In this document: positions 38,455 to 48,884 of the stretch, in pieces
How positions within the stretch are numbered: the stretch's first letter is position 1
How the letters are laid out: each line of letters begins with the position of its first letter
Origin: Xenorhabdus miraniensis
GTDB taxonomy: Bacteria; Pseudomonadota; Gammaproteobacteria; Enterobacterales; Enterobacteriaceae
Direction: 5' to 3'
DNA length: 64,000 nt
Assembly (NCBI RefSeq): GCF_002632615.1
Contig: NZ_NITZ01000001.1
Location: 124,001-188,000, forward strand
Notes under the pieces: generated by a model
Seen by the model: the letters and a program-made list of their open reading frames with translations, nothing else
Told to the model about the DNA's origin: nothing
Databases searched by the model: none
Made by a program: the position numbers and the translations under genes

Positions 38455-39354
38455 ATGGCGACACCAATAAAACTCAATCAACTACGTGCTTTTGTTGAAA
38501 TCAACCGTCATGGCAGTATCAGGGCTGCCAGCCGGTTTTTGTCACTCTCGCAGCCTGCCTTAACTAAATCGATTCGGGAACTGGAAGATTCACTTGGTGC
38601 AAAATTATTTATACGCAGTAACCAGGGTATTTATTTAACAGAGTGCGGACAAGGTTTTTTACAACGTGCCAGTTTGATACTTGAGGAACTTCGCATTGCA
38701 CAGGAAGATATTCAGCAACAAATTGGTTTGATCGGAGGGGTGGTTAATATTGGTGTTGCCGGCAGTATTGCACGGACCATTATGCCGAAAGTGATCACAC
38801 AATTTCATCGTGATTACCCAACCGTAAATTTAAGAGTTGTTGAGGGGCAGTTATTAACTATGCTGCCTCAACTCAGACGAGGTGAATTGGATTTTACTGT
38901 CAATACCTATTATCCCGGCAGTTTGGATGCAGAATTGAACTTCGAAAAGCTGATGGAAAAAGAATACAAAGTAATAGTACGAAAAGGGCATCCAAAAGCG
39001 AGTGCAACCTCTTTAGACGAATTAGCTGATTGCAATTGGACGATGCCAACACCTAAGGACACTTATTATCGTAGATTACTTGAGACATTCTCATCACTGC
39101 ATCACCCACCGGTCTTTAGTGTTACCTGTGAAACATTGATGTCGTGCATGAGCTTAGCCGCCGAAAGTGATTTCTTAACAATTGTGGCGGTAGATGTGGT
39201 TGATGAAGATTTATTTGATCAGCAATTTGTGGCGTTAAATCTTAAAGAACAGCTTCCGTTTGCCACTTTTGGCCTTATTCAACGAAAAGATACCAAACTC
39301 ACTCCCGCCGGGGAATATTTAGCAAGGCTTTTTCGGATGTATTGTCGGGGTTGA
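38455..39354 (+). CDS. abgR: LysR-family regulator of the abg operon
   Basis: 299 aa. HTH region QLRAFVEINRHGSIRAASRFLSLSQPALTKSIRELEDSLG. The effector domain has LRVVEGQLLTMLPQLRRGELDFTVNTYY and WTMPTPKDTYYRRLLE, matching E. coli AbgR along its length. Divergent from abgA, as in E. coli. Confidence 0.93.
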   Translation: MATPIKLNQLRAFVEINRHGSIRAASRFLSLSQPALTKSIRELEDSLGAKLFIRSNQGIYLTECGQGFLQRASLILEELRIAQEDIQQQIGLIGGVVNIGVAGSIARTIMPKVITQFHRDYPTVNLRVVEGQLLTMLPQLRRGELDFTVNTYYPGSLDAELNFEKLMEKEYKVIVRKGHPKASATSLDELADCNWTMPTPKDTYYRRLLETFSSLHHPPVFSVTCETLMSCMSLAAESDFLTIVAVDVVDEDLFDQQFVALNLKEQLPFATFGLIQRKDTKLTPAGEYLARLFRMYCRG

Positions 39355-39372
39355 GTTTTATTCCCAAGGAAT

Positions 39373-39398
39373 TGGAAGCTTTAATAAATCAGCTTCCA
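39373..39398. terminator. Hairpin between abgR and the lipoprotein gene
   Basis: TGGAAGCT / AGCTTCCA, 8-bp stem with a 10-nt loop between two convergent genes. T-run weak. Confidence 0.35.
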
Positions 39399-39442
39399 TC
39401 AATTTCAGTTTAATAAAGAACCGAATACAGCAAATAATATGC

Positions 39443-39940
39443 TTACTTCGCGTCTTCCAGGTGACTAATCTCAAAACCTACTGCACCGAAAATAATACTG
39501 GCCCGTATTTGTCCTCTTAATCGAAAATCGACAACCCAATCTCCATTTTCTTGCCAGATATACATTTTCTGACTCACTTCATGGCGTGTCGGATTGAGAT
39601 TCAGCGCTCTTTTCTGATTAACATGGATTATTACCGGACAGCGTAACTTAGTTGGTTCAGCCTTAGATGGCTCACAATAGCCCACTTTCTCTACTGATTC
39701 GAAAACAAGCTGTCCTGTTTGATGTTGAAATTCACTGTCATGTTTAGCCCATTCATCAAAATGGGTTTGAATAGCTTGATGTATCTGGCTTTCAGACGGG
39801 CCATTATCATTGTCGTAGGGATTAGTGTTGGTATTAGTGTTGGTATTAGTGTTGATATTGGTATCAGAGTTGGTTTTATCACAACCAGTTAAAACAAAGC
39901 ATAACAGTGTTATTAGGCTGAACAAATTAATAGCTTTCAT
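39443..39940 (-). CDS. Lipoprotein with a repeat-encoded Thr/Asn linker
   Basis: 165 aa. A signal peptide with lipobox LTGC (Cys20) is followed by a low-complexity linker of alternating Thr-Asn, encoded by a 12-bp tandem repeat, and then a globular domain with two cysteines (GYCEPSKAEPTKLRC) and a strand-rich C-terminus. No family recognised. Probably outer-membrane anchored with the linker as a tether. Confidence 0.75.
   Translation of the reverse strand: MKAINLFSLITLLCFVLTGCDKTNSDTNINTNTNTNTNTNPYDNDNGPSESQIHQAIQTHFDEWAKHDSEFQHQTGQLVFESVEKVGYCEPSKAEPTKLRCPVIIHVNQKRALNLNPTRHEVSQKMYIWQENGDWVVDFRLRGQIRASIIFGAVGFEISHLEDAK
39821..39867 (-). repeat. 12-bp tandem repeat in the lipoprotein gene
   Basis: Plus-strand unit ATTAGTGTTGGT, three near-perfect copies from 39821 plus a degenerate fourth. 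The unit keeps frame (four codons, T-N-T-N), so copy-number change would lengthen or shorten the linker without breaking the protein. Confidence 0.75.
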
Positions 39941-40417
39941 GCTTATTTTTCCCTTAAATTATTTTAATATTTTTAACCTGAACTTTGGATGAAAAACAAA
40001 ACTACTTGCCCGTTTAAGATCAGAGCTTCCGATCAAGAAAACAAATATAGACAAGCCAGTTTAGTCTTCTGCAATATCGATAATTGTAATCACTTATTCT
40101 TACCTCAATCGCAGGAATAGTAAGCATTCTGCATGTACTACACACTTTTAGAGCATAGTTACAGGAGCATATGGTATTTTGGAGCAATCGCTCAGTTATG
40201 AAGAAGTTCTTGAGACGGCGGAAAGAGTGAAAGAACAACTTGTTAAGTTGGTGGCAGAAGCTGTTATTCGCTTTTATTTTTTAATTTTGGGTTACTTTTC
40301 TATTGGATAGTGACCCAAATGACATCACCATAGATTTATATACTGTTAGTGGCAGATGAAATTAGAAAATTATTTTGCTTAGATATAAATATAATGAAAG
40401 GAAAACATCTCAATCGG
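39941..40417. other. Intergenic region, possible gene remnant on plus strand
   Basis: Contains a short plus-strand stretch (about 40171-40310) encoding GILEQSLSYEEVLETAERV and then VKEQLVKLVAEAVIRF, protein-like but without a start or recognisable family. Otherwise nothing seen. Confidence 0.25.
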
Positions 40418-40960
40418 TTATGGAGTTAGCCCCCATTCATCAAACTGCTTTTTAATCTCTTTAATCGATGAGAGTTTGATCTTCGGTATAGTCAATTGTT
40501 CAAACAATACCGCATAACGTTTTCTGCTTTTTGGTGTGACAACAGAAATATGATGGATCATTTTCCATTTGATGGTGTCCTTATTGCCTTCCAGAGCACC
40601 ATAGCGATGGTTACGTTGGAATAGGGTTCTATTTGCATAACGTAACAGGCTTGATGGAGTCGAAACGTCTAATAAAATTACCCCTGTAGCTCTGGATAAG
40701 CGTTGTGGCAGACATCTTCCATAGTTTCCATCTATAACCCAGCTTTCCTCTTGTATTGCCCTATCATGCAATGAGAGGAATTCATCTACGGGACGTTCCT
40801 GCCAGTCTGTATTGGGTAAATGAAAAAACTGATCCAGATGAATCACTTTTAAATCACATCTCCTTGAGATCGCATGAGCAAAAGTAGATTTACCGCTGTT
40901 CGAAGGCCCTATAATACAAATTCTATTTCCTAAATCCGAAAGTTGCATAACATTCTCCAA
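40418..40960 (-). CDS. P-loop nucleotide kinase-like protein (FlaR/topology-modulation type)
   Basis: 180 aa. Walker A IIGPSNSGKST near the N-terminus, then VIHLDQFFHLPNTDWQERP and SWVIDGNYGRCLPQRL, as in the adenylate-kinase-like family annotated as topology modulation or FlaR proteins. These are small ATPases of uncertain substrate. The start may be Met5. It stands alone between accessory genes. Confidence 0.75.
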   Translation of the reverse strand: MENVMQLSDLGNRICIIGPSNSGKSTFAHAISRRCDLKVIHLDQFFHLPNTDWQERPVDEFLSLHDRAIQEESWVIDGNYGRCLPQRLSRATGVILLDVSTPSSLLRYANRTLFQRNHRYGALEGNKDTIKWKMIHHISVVTPKSRKRYAVLFEQLTIPKIKLSSIKEIKKQFDEWGLTP

Positions 40961-41204
40961 GAGTTAGCGGTTAAGTATAGAGAGATCAAACGGTAGTTTC
41001 CCCTATTTTTATCTAAATTCCTTCTCAAAAACGGCTGACATCCCCATATCCCGCCAAAATCAGATGAAAATTGAATCTAATTGATTAATTAATTTTATTG
41101 ATAAGGGTGTACAATAAACCACCTTGACTGACGAGTATCCATTTTATATCCATATGATTCAGCACAATACCGATCCCTGATGGATAAAACGTAAGTGAAA
41201 TTCA

Positions 41205-42961
41205 ATGAAAAACAACAAGGAATCGCTGTACCTGCAAGAACGCGCCTACCTGCGGGAACTGGCACAGTGTGTGGCGAAAGAATCGCCACATTTGGCTGAT
41301 TTTCTGATTTCATCCCATGATCCCGATATTGAACGGGTTTTCGAAGCCTTTGCCCTGCTGACGTCCAATTTACGGGATAAACTGGACGATGACTTTCCCG
41401 AAATTACCCACGGTATTCTCTCGCGTATCTGGCCGTTAGCCCTGTCTCCGATTCCGCCGACCACGATAATGCAGTTCTATCCTGCCGGGGGCGAGCATCA
41501 GGGCAGCACCGATATTCCGGCGAGCACGTCCGTTTCAGCCAGCCTCAACGGGCAGTTACTGACCTTTAAAACCTGCCGTCCCCTGCATATTGAGCCGTTG
41601 ATCGTGCAACAACGCACGGTGAAAAAACTGGCACCCACAGTGAAATCATGCTGACCCTGTGTCAAACCGGCGCCGTTTCTCCGGTCTGGCAAAGCGGCGC
41701 ATTAACTTTTTTCCTCGGCACAGACACAGAAAAGGCGGCACAGCTCAGCCTGTGGCTGGATCAGCATCTCTGTGACGTCAGCCTGAGAACACAGGGAGAA
41801 CGGCGAAAACTGGGCTGTTCCCCTTATGGCTGGCATGACCTGTTTGATAGTCCGGTGTTGCCTGCGCCAAAGAATACGTATTCCGGCCTGCAACCGTTGG
41901 TGGAATATTATGCGCTGCCTGAACTTTATAATTTTGTCACGCTGGATATCAGCAACAGTTGCACAAAAGTGCCACTGAATACAGACGGCACGTTTGAACT
42001 GATTTTTCGTTTTGAAGGTGAATTGCCACTGGAAAATGTCGATGAGGCATTTTTGTTGGGCTGCGTTCCCGCCATTCAGCTGGAAAACCGGGTCAGCCCA
42101 ACCATTGCACTTGAGGCTGGCAATCACCGCTATCCCCTGCCATTGGGGGAGTCGGTACGATTGTTCCGGCTGCGTGATATTCAGGTCGTGCAACAGCCTG
42201 ATGACAGTGAGCAACGGGGCACGCCTTATCGTTGGCTGCCGATTGAACAGTTTACTCCCGCTGGGCGTTTTCGGGATGAGAATGAGCAACCCGACACGTT
42301 TTACTATCAGCTTCAGACCGAACAGGATTTTTTAGGCAGAATACAGCACTGGTTGCACTTTTTTAATTTGACGGGCAAACCAGCAAGCGACTTACCCGCC
42401 ATTGAGGTTTCGTGTTATTTCACTGGCTACCATGAACAGGCACCGGGATTAACGCAAGAGACCATCAACGTGACACAGGAAGGCTCACCGTCTCATCTCA
42501 GCGCACGCAATATCACACCAGTCACCACCGATTACCCGCCGCTGTTACAGGAAAATAGCGGCTGGCCGTTGCTGTCCTGCCTTTCCAGTCCGCCGATGAT
42601 GTTGTTTGCCACCGACAGCTTGAAACAGTTTCTCCGGCTGTTTGACCCGTATGCTGACACGCATCGTCCACTCAGTCGCCAGTTCCGCCAACATATTGAC
42701 GGTATTGTTCAGGTCAAAGAACGCCTGACTGACCGGATGCGGCGAGGCCGCCCCATTCGCGGGCATTTACTGTCACTTACGCTGAACCCTGACTGCTACC
42801 GTAATCTGGGCGAGATGTACCGATTTTGCCGGTTAATCAATCAGGCGCTGGCCTGTTTTATCACCCGGTCTTCGTTTGTCATGCTGGAGGTTTTCACCCC
42901 GGACAGCGGCAAGGTGCTGTGGCAGTTCTGGCATGTCGGCGGGTTACGCCCGGAAATGTAA
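41205..42961 (+). pseudogene. tssF: T6SS baseplate protein TssF, frameshifted
   Basis: Two overlapping frames together give about 586 codons, the normal TssF length. Frame 1 (41205-41654) has YLRELAQCVAKESPHLADFL, DPDIERVFEAFALLTSNLR and LDDDFPEITHGILSRIWP, diagnostic for TssF. It stops after VKKLAPTVKSC. Frame 2 (to 42961) continues from MLTLCQTGAVSPVW and ends VLWQFWHVGGLRPEM. The shift lies around the A6 run at about 41622-41627, so it is a one-base indel (or a sequencing error). No tssG or other baseplate gene is adjacent, so this is an orphan copy linked to vgrG. Confidence 0.8.
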
Positions 42962-43005
42962 TGGATTAAGGCACGCATGACATCAATCATAAGGAAAAAA
43001 TTAAC

Positions 43006-45006
43006 ATGAAAAGTGGATTACGCTTTGTCTGCCACATCGCCGGTGTGCCGGAAGACACTTTTGCCGTGGGGGAATTCTCCCTACAGGAAGGGTTATCGGA
43101 ACTGTTTACCCTGAACCTGACGTTAGTCAGAGCCGGTAACGCTAACCCGTTTAAACCGCAGGCGGAGATTGATTTGGCCTCACTGCTGATGCAGGAAGCG
43201 GTGCTGCAAATCTTTCACGGTGAGGCGGAACAACGAAAAATCACCGGCATCATTTCCCACGCGGATTGGACAGGCACCGATGGCAATAAGACGCTTTATA
43301 CTGTGACCGTGCGTCCTGCCTGCTGGCGCCTGACGCTCAATCAGGACAGCCGGATTTATCATCAGCAAAATGTCCCTGCCATTTTAAACAGCCTGCTGAA
43401 AAAGCACCGGGTAAAAGCGAATTCGAAGCTCTACGATGCGCATCAGGACAGGGAGTATGTTACCCAGAAACGCGAATCCGATTATGCGTTTTTCTGCCGG
43501 TTAGCAGCGGAAGAGGGAGTCAGTTTCTGGTTTGAGGATGAAACGGTGTTTTTCAGTGACAGCCATCTGGGGATGACCGCCGGTCTGCCATTACTTTACC
43601 AACCACAGCCGGAAACCGCGCACGGGACAGATACGATTTATCAGGTGCGGCTGGGGGTCGGCATGAGTCCGCAGCGCAGCCTGCACAAAGACTTCAACCC
43701 GGAGAACCCGCGCTATCACCTCTCCCATATGCAGAGCAGCGAAGGTTTCCGCGATTTTGGCAGCCAGACCCCCTATACCGTGTTTGAAAGTTACGGGCGT
43801 TTCCAGAAAGATGCCGCCGCCATCCCGTTTTTAAAATACCGGCAGGAAGCGCTGGATAACCAGAAACAAACCGGCAGCGGCAGCAGTAACTGCATCAAAC
43901 TGATGCCGGGCAAAATCTTCGAGATAAAAAGTCATCCGCATACCCCGCTCAATACCCGCTGGCAGGTGGTCGGTATCAGCCATCACGGACGTTGCCCGCA
44001 GGCACTGGGAGACAGTAGCGGCGAAGGCACCACGCTCTCCAACCAGTTCAGTTTTATTTCAGGGCTCGATGATTACCGCCCGCCTTTCCACTACAAACCC
44101 TTGGCAGATGGCGATGAAACCGCCATCGTGGTCGGCCCGGAAGGGGAGGAAATCTTCGTCAATAAAGACGGGGCGATTAAAGTGCATTTCCACTGGAACC
44201 GCTACGACCCACCGGATGATGGCGCGTCGTGCTGGGTGCGGGTAGCACAGGGCTGGAACGGTAACGGCTTTGGTTTTATGGCGATACCGCGTATCGGGCA
44301 GGAAGTGATTATCTCTTACCTCAATGGGGATATTGACCGTCCGATTGTCACCGGCTGTGTCTACAATGGCCTGAACCGTCCACCGCTGGATTTACCGGCA
44401 GAAAAAACCCGCACTACCTTTAAGACCAAGACGCACAAGGGCAAAGGGTTTAACGAACTGCGCTTTGAGGATGCGAAAGACCGCGAAGAAATCTATCTCC
44501 ACGGCCAGAAAGACCTGACCGCGCATATCGAAAATGATGCTTACTGGCATATCAAGCACGACCAGAAGAGCCGCATCGATAACAACCGTTATCACGATAT
44601 CCGTGCCGATGACCACCATCAGGTTGCCGGTTCCCGCAAAATCACCACCGAAGGGGATGTGTCGCACCGGATTGCCGGCAGCCAGCATATCCAGACCGGG
44701 GATGCCACCGTCATTGACAGCGGGCAGGAAATCCACCTAAAAAGCGGTGGCAAAGTGGTGCTGGAAGCCGCAGCAGAAATCACCCTGAAAGTGGGCGGCA
44801 GTTTTCTGAAAGTCACGCCGGGCGGCATTCTCTGTTCACCGATTAATGTCGGGCAAGGGTCGGGTGGCAGCGGGCGCGGGCTGGCACTGCAATTACCGGA
44901 AGGTGTGGCACCGTTGCCGGAGGTGGAGTTTCCAGCTCACCCATACTGCCCGTTACTGGCTCAGCAAGATGCCAGCCCAGTGATTAAACCCACCAAAAAG
45001 GAATAA
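43006..45006 (+). CDS. vgrG: T6SS spike protein VgrG
   Basis: 666 aa. The gp27-like domain (VCHIAGVPEDTFAVGEFSLQEGLSELF; ESDYAFFCRLAAEEGVSFWFE) is followed by the gp5 OB-fold (VVGPEGEEIFVNKDGAIKVHFHWNR, the canonical G-E-I-D-G-K-HFHWDR-like region; CWVRVAQGWNGNGFGFMAIPRIGQEVI) and the beta-prism repeats. The C-terminus is Gly/Pro-rich, with no enzymatic extension. It trimerises as the tip of the T6SS tube and loads the effector encoded downstream through the DUF4123 adaptor. Confidence 0.96.
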   Translation: MKSGLRFVCHIAGVPEDTFAVGEFSLQEGLSELFTLNLTLVRAGNANPFKPQAEIDLASLLMQEAVLQIFHGEAEQRKITGIISHADWTGTDGNKTLYTVTVRPACWRLTLNQDSRIYHQQNVPAILNSLLKKHRVKANSKLYDAHQDREYVTQKRESDYAFFCRLAAEEGVSFWFEDETVFFSDSHLGMTAGLPLLYQPQPETAHGTDTIYQVRLGVGMSPQRSLHKDFNPENPRYHLSHMQSSEGFRDFGSQTPYTVFESYGRFQKDAAAIPFLKYRQEALDNQKQTGSGSSNCIKLMPGKIFEIKSHPHTPLNTRWQVVGISHHGRCPQALGDSSGEGTTLSNQFSFISGLDDYRPPFHYKPLADGDETAIVVGPEGEEIFVNKDGAIKVHFHWNRYDPPDDGASCWVRVAQGWNGNGFGFMAIPRIGQEVIISYLNGDIDRPIVTGCVYNGLNRPPLDLPAEKTRTTFKTKTHKGKGFNELRFEDAKDREEIYLHGQKDLTAHIENDAYWHIKHDQKSRIDNNRYHDIRADDHHQVAGSRKITTEGDVSHRIAGSQHIQTGDATVIDSGQEIHLKSGGKVVLEAAAEITLKVGGSFLKVTPGGILCSPINVGQGSGGSGRGLALQLPEGVAPLPEVEFPAHPYCPLLAQQDASPVIKPTKKE

Positions 45007-45011
45007 TCATA

Positions 45012-45818
45012 ATGACGGAAGAGACGATGACAGAAACTACAACAAGCTGGCAGGCATGGCTGAATAAACCCAATGATGCCCCGGTATTCTTTATCCTCAA
45101 TTCGCTGGCAACACCGAATCCGGTGGAACATTTTTACCTGAATGACTGGGTGGAGGAGGCATTTCCGCTGTATAGCGGTACGCCGATGCGCAAAATGCTG
45201 AAACAAAGCCCGTGGTTGGTACAGGCGAAAATCCATCAGTTATTCCAGATAGGAATGGTGTTGGATCGCCACGCGGTGAGTGATAACAGTTGGGGTTGGG
45301 CTTACCGCAGCGATATGCCGTGGCAGGAGCAGCTTACTCACTGGCAGCGGCGACAACTGGTGATGATGAATGGCGAGCAGGTGCTGTTCCGCATCATGGA
45401 TGCCCGTGTTTTTGGTTCGATGATACCCGCCTTCACACCCAGCGACTGGTCACTGATGTTGACTCCCGTCACAGAACTGATGATCGACACACCACAGCCG
45501 ATGTGGTTTTGCCGTCCCGAAGCCTGTGGTGAAGGTAACAGTAAAATCCCGTTTACACTGGGTGAACACCTGCTGACAGTCTGGCTGCGATCCCCTTACG
45601 GTCTGAAAGTGTTAAGCAGTTCACTTTATGATGATTTATGGGAAAACCACGGTGAGATGGCGAAACAACTGGATCAACCTGTGGGTAGTCTGGAGCTACG
45701 AATAGAACAGTGGTTGCAGCAAAAAATTGAAGCGGGCCAATACGTTGAGAAAATCTCTGGTCAGGATTATCTGTTGACGATGGAACAAGAAAAGAACAGG
45801 AGAAAGATTGATGAGTAA
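45012..45818 (+). CDS. DUF4123 T6SS effector adaptor/chaperone
   Basis: 268 aa. The DUF4123 pattern is visible (FFILNSLATPNPVEHFYLND; AVSDNSWGWAYRSDMPWQEQLTHWQRRQLV; VLFRIMDARVFGSMIPAF). These adaptors bind VgrG tips and load one cognate effector; position between vgrG and the lipase gene supports this. Its stop overlaps the effector start (ATGAGTAA). Confidence 0.88.
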   Translation: MTEETMTETTTSWQAWLNKPNDAPVFFILNSLATPNPVEHFYLNDWVEEAFPLYSGTPMRKMLKQSPWLVQAKIHQLFQIGMVLDRHAVSDNSWGWAYRSDMPWQEQLTHWQRRQLVMMNGEQVLFRIMDARVFGSMIPAFTPSDWSLMLTPVTELMIDTPQPMWFCRPEACGEGNSKIPFTLGEHLLTVWLRSPYGLKVLSSSLYDDLWENHGEMAKQLDQPVGSLELRIEQWLQQKIEAGQYVEKISGQDYLLTMEQEKNRRKIDE

Positions 45819-47712
45819 TGCAAATTCGATTTATTGTCATGATTGTCAGGCTATGTTAAAGAACAAAATAGAAATTCAGCTTGTCGATGAACATAATAAA
45901 CCCATAGCCAATATGCCCTATACATTAAAAAATAGAAAAACCACGCGCAAAGGAACAACAGACGGAAATGGTATGATCCGGGAAGAACAATTATTGGCTT
46001 CTCCTTTACGTTTATTTCTTAGTGGGCAAGAATTTGCAGATGAAATGGAAAAACGCCCATTGAGAGTCAAGCGTAACGGCGAATACAAATATGCACGCTC
46101 TAAGGATTCTATGTCCAAAATTTCAACCGTTTTTGCAGAAAGTCAAAAATTAGGCTGTCAATATTATTATGCAATGATTGGAGAGCTGGTTGATAAAATG
46201 CCCGTTATTAAAGGATGGAAAAAAGGAATCCCTCTTCCTAGTTGCCACTTTCCCAATGATGAACCAGTAGGTCTTGAAGTCATACCTTCCGCTTTTGATA
46301 CTTATCGCTATGTGATTGAGGTCTGCCCATTCAGGGCATGGTCTTTATTATTGCATCACCAAAAAGATTATTCACTGGTTAACGCCTATAATTTTTCACT
46401 GATGAGCATATTAACTTATGGTGATGACAATAAGTACGCCACTGGCTCTATTGTGAATGTTTTTAATAACCAGATGCTTGATATTTCAGAACTTCCCTAT
46501 AAGTTTAATGACCAATCTTTTACCCCGGTTGTTTATGATGTCCCATTCAGTGATCGCTATACTGAGGTCGTCTACATTGACTCAAATAAACAAGATATCC
46601 CTCAGGGACATACTCAGCTTTTTTATGTAGCAAATAATAAAGAAGTTATTGTTGGATGGCGCGGCACTGAAATGACGGAAAAAAAGGATATTCTCACAGA
46701 TGGAACATTCCAGCCGCTAGAATTAGGCTGTACACCTAAAGGTGTATGTAGCGGTTTTAGCGAAAAAGGAAAGGTCCATAAAGGTTTTTGGGAAGCTTTT
46801 CATCTTGTCAAAGATATCCAAGTTCCTGATATAGAAAAAAGGGAAACAGTATTCGAACATGTTTTGGGACTAGCAAAAGTAAGAAAACTATTCGTCTGCG
46901 GTCATAGTTTGGGTGGTGCCCTCGCCTTGTTACATAGTGCACAACTCAAATCCTATAATCCCTGCCTCTATACCTACGGTATGCCACGTTTATTTACCCA
47001 AAGCGCAGTGCAGGAACTCACTGAAATTACTCATTATCGTCATGTTAATGAAGATGATTTTGTTCCATCTGTACCGTTTAACAAGGATATGGATAATATT
47101 GCTCTTCAAGCAGATTAAAAATTTGTAGGATACGCAATCGAAGTATTTGATACTGCTATTGGAACATCATTAAGTATAGCAGGTGCTCTCACTGCAAAAA
47201 GTGTTAAGTCACTCAGCCGTGATAACGACCCCTTTTTACACCATGGTAAATTAGTTTACTTTTATGCTCTCCCTGATTCAGAATCAAAACTTTATTTACT
47301 TCCGGAGTTAAATGAAAAAACCAGAAAAGAGACTAAAGAATTTATTGAACAACAGACCAAAGTAGATAAATACAGAGAGCAAGAGATACGTTCATTTTTT
47401 CAGGGTGACGAAAATCCTACAGGTAAGCGTGGGACAGGCCTTCTTGACCATAGTAGCGCCTTATATGCTGAATATATTGATAAGAGATTGCGAGAACTGT
47501 GCACTCTTTCACCGGATAAAAAATTGCAAAGGAAGCAGGAAGATTTATCATTTCTTGAAAGTGAACCGCATTCGATTCGCGCAGTATTTCAAAGAAAAAA
47601 AATCAGAGAATATTATTTCTTAAGAGAAATAGATAATCAATTGGCCACTACGTTGGAAATAACCCGAAAAGATGAAAGAGGCATTATTGCCTTACAACGT
47701 TATTCTAAATAA
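45811..47712 (+). pseudogene. T6SS lipase effector (class 3 lipase type), interrupted by an in-frame stop
   Basis: The frame from ATG 45811 (AGGAG ribosome site) reaches TAA at 47116-47118 after 435 codons and then continues in the same frame for 197 more codons to 47712, giving about 633 residues in all. The lipase core has the nucleophile Ser366 in VCGHSLGGALALLH and the Asp region in NEDDFVPSVP. The candidate catalytic His lies after the stop in DPFLHHGKLVYFYALP. The truncated product should therefore lack the full triad. The downstream part has intact codon use, so the lesion is recent, is read through, or is a sequencing error. Confidence 0.8.
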
Positions 47713-47732
47713 AGATAGGAATCGCAGCGAGT

Positions 47733-48536
47733 ATGATAAAGTTGATGCCATTTATATTATTACCACTCACTTTGTGCCTAACAGGGTGTGACTTTTTATC
47801 TAATGCCATTTCGGACTCTTGGCAAACTTATAAAGATAATTCTGAACCATTTTCACCTCCTGAAAACAATCAGTGGATCACAGTTGAAGGTGTTATTCCT
47901 CCGAATACTACTCCCATTTTGAAGAGAAGATATATCTCAAATAAATGTTTGTCTACTCACAATACTGCTGGAGGAGCGATTTATCATACCCCTAGGCATC
48001 AAGGTGATGACGTTAATATTTCAGTAAATCCCACAACTGGTTATTTTAAGGAAAAAATACCTCTTCAAGGAGGGGGCTGGTGTCAATGGCACATCAATAC
48101 TATTGTATTCGTTATTATGTACACTGATGTTAATCATTTAATAAAAGATGCTGTGCCCTATACTGGAACAGGTATAACGATTTATATCAATGACTCAGAA
48201 AAGCCTAAGGAAATGAAAGAATTCACAAATTATATTAATTATAAACCAATTATTTATCCTTTTCTCCGAAAGGATTATGATACGCCTAATCAAATAGGAT
48301 TATATGGAGAATCAGGTGGAACAACTTCGTTCGGGTTAAATTTGATTCCTGGAAGTGAATGGAAAATCACCTACATGCCCACTTTGGACGAAACTAAAAT
48401 GCCCAAAATAATTGTTTCAGAAAATCCTCCTGGAATATATCCTCGAGGAAATGCAAGAGTTGAATACCCAGATGGAAAAATAGATTTAAACAGAGACTCC
48501 ATTGATTATTGGAAAATAAATAATATATCTCAATGA
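47733..48536 (+). CDS. Lipoprotein, probable immunity protein to the lipase effector
   Basis: 267 aa. Signal peptide with lipobox CLTGC (Cys19). No enzyme motif; the mature part is strand-rich with several Gly/Pro turns. Position directly after a T6SS phospholipase-type effector is where periplasmic Tli immunity lipoproteins are encoded. Function inferred from context. Confidence 0.7.
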   Translation: MIKLMPFILLPLTLCLTGCDFLSNAISDSWQTYKDNSEPFSPPENNQWITVEGVIPPNTTPILKRRYISNKCLSTHNTAGGAIYHTPRHQGDDVNISVNPTTGYFKEKIPLQGGGWCQWHINTIVFVIMYTDVNHLIKDAVPYTGTGITIYINDSEKPKEMKEFTNYINYKPIIYPFLRKDYDTPNQIGLYGESGGTTSFGLNLIPGSEWKITYMPTLDETKMPKIIVSENPPGIYPRGNARVEYPDGKIDLNRDSIDYWKINNISQ

Positions 48537-48566
48537 GAATAATTATAAATATCTATTAAATCATCT

Positions 48567-48610
48567 CAACGTCAGAAGCTAACATGATTTATTTATAGTT
48601 TCTGATGTTG
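48567..48610 (+). terminator. Hairpin after the immunity lipoprotein gene
   Basis: CAACGTCAGAAGCTA / TAGTTTCTGATGTTG, a 15-bp stem with two G-T pairs or mismatches, 30 bp after the stop. It probably ends the T6SS transcript, though no long T-run follows. Confidence 0.4.
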
Positions 48611-48620
48611 GGTTTGATAC

Positions 48621-48807
48621 AGGGCGCGAGCACACTATTTTAATCACCTTTTAAAGACGATTGTTTTTAAAAATGAAGTTTTATAGTATTTATATAGAGA
48701 AAAATATGACCACAAAAAAATCATTCAACTTTTATAGTAAACCATAGGGTTAAAGAACAATATTTACATTTTAAGGATAAATACTAATCAAAGTATGCTC
48801 GCACCCT
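48621..48807. repeat. MITE-like element with 16-bp inverted ends
   Basis: Left end AGGGCGCGAGCACACT (48621) and right end in reverse complement AGGGTGCGAGCATACT (48792-48807) agree at 14 of 16 bases, with weaker similarity for about ten more. The 187 bp between contain no ORF. Confidence 0.5.
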
Positions 48808-48884
48808 AGGGGCTAATATCAATTATTAAACACCGTTTTTTTAGAAATAGGATTAATTATGGTAAACAAAGCCACAAGATTGCA

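Noticed and set aside
40020..40238. 72-codon minus-strand frame
   Set aside because: Cys/Arg/Tyr-rich random-looking composition, no ribosome site and no recognisable domain.
46913..47128. Overlapping plus-strand frame inside the lipase effector
   Set aside because: Out of frame with a strongly conserved lipase core; a shadow.
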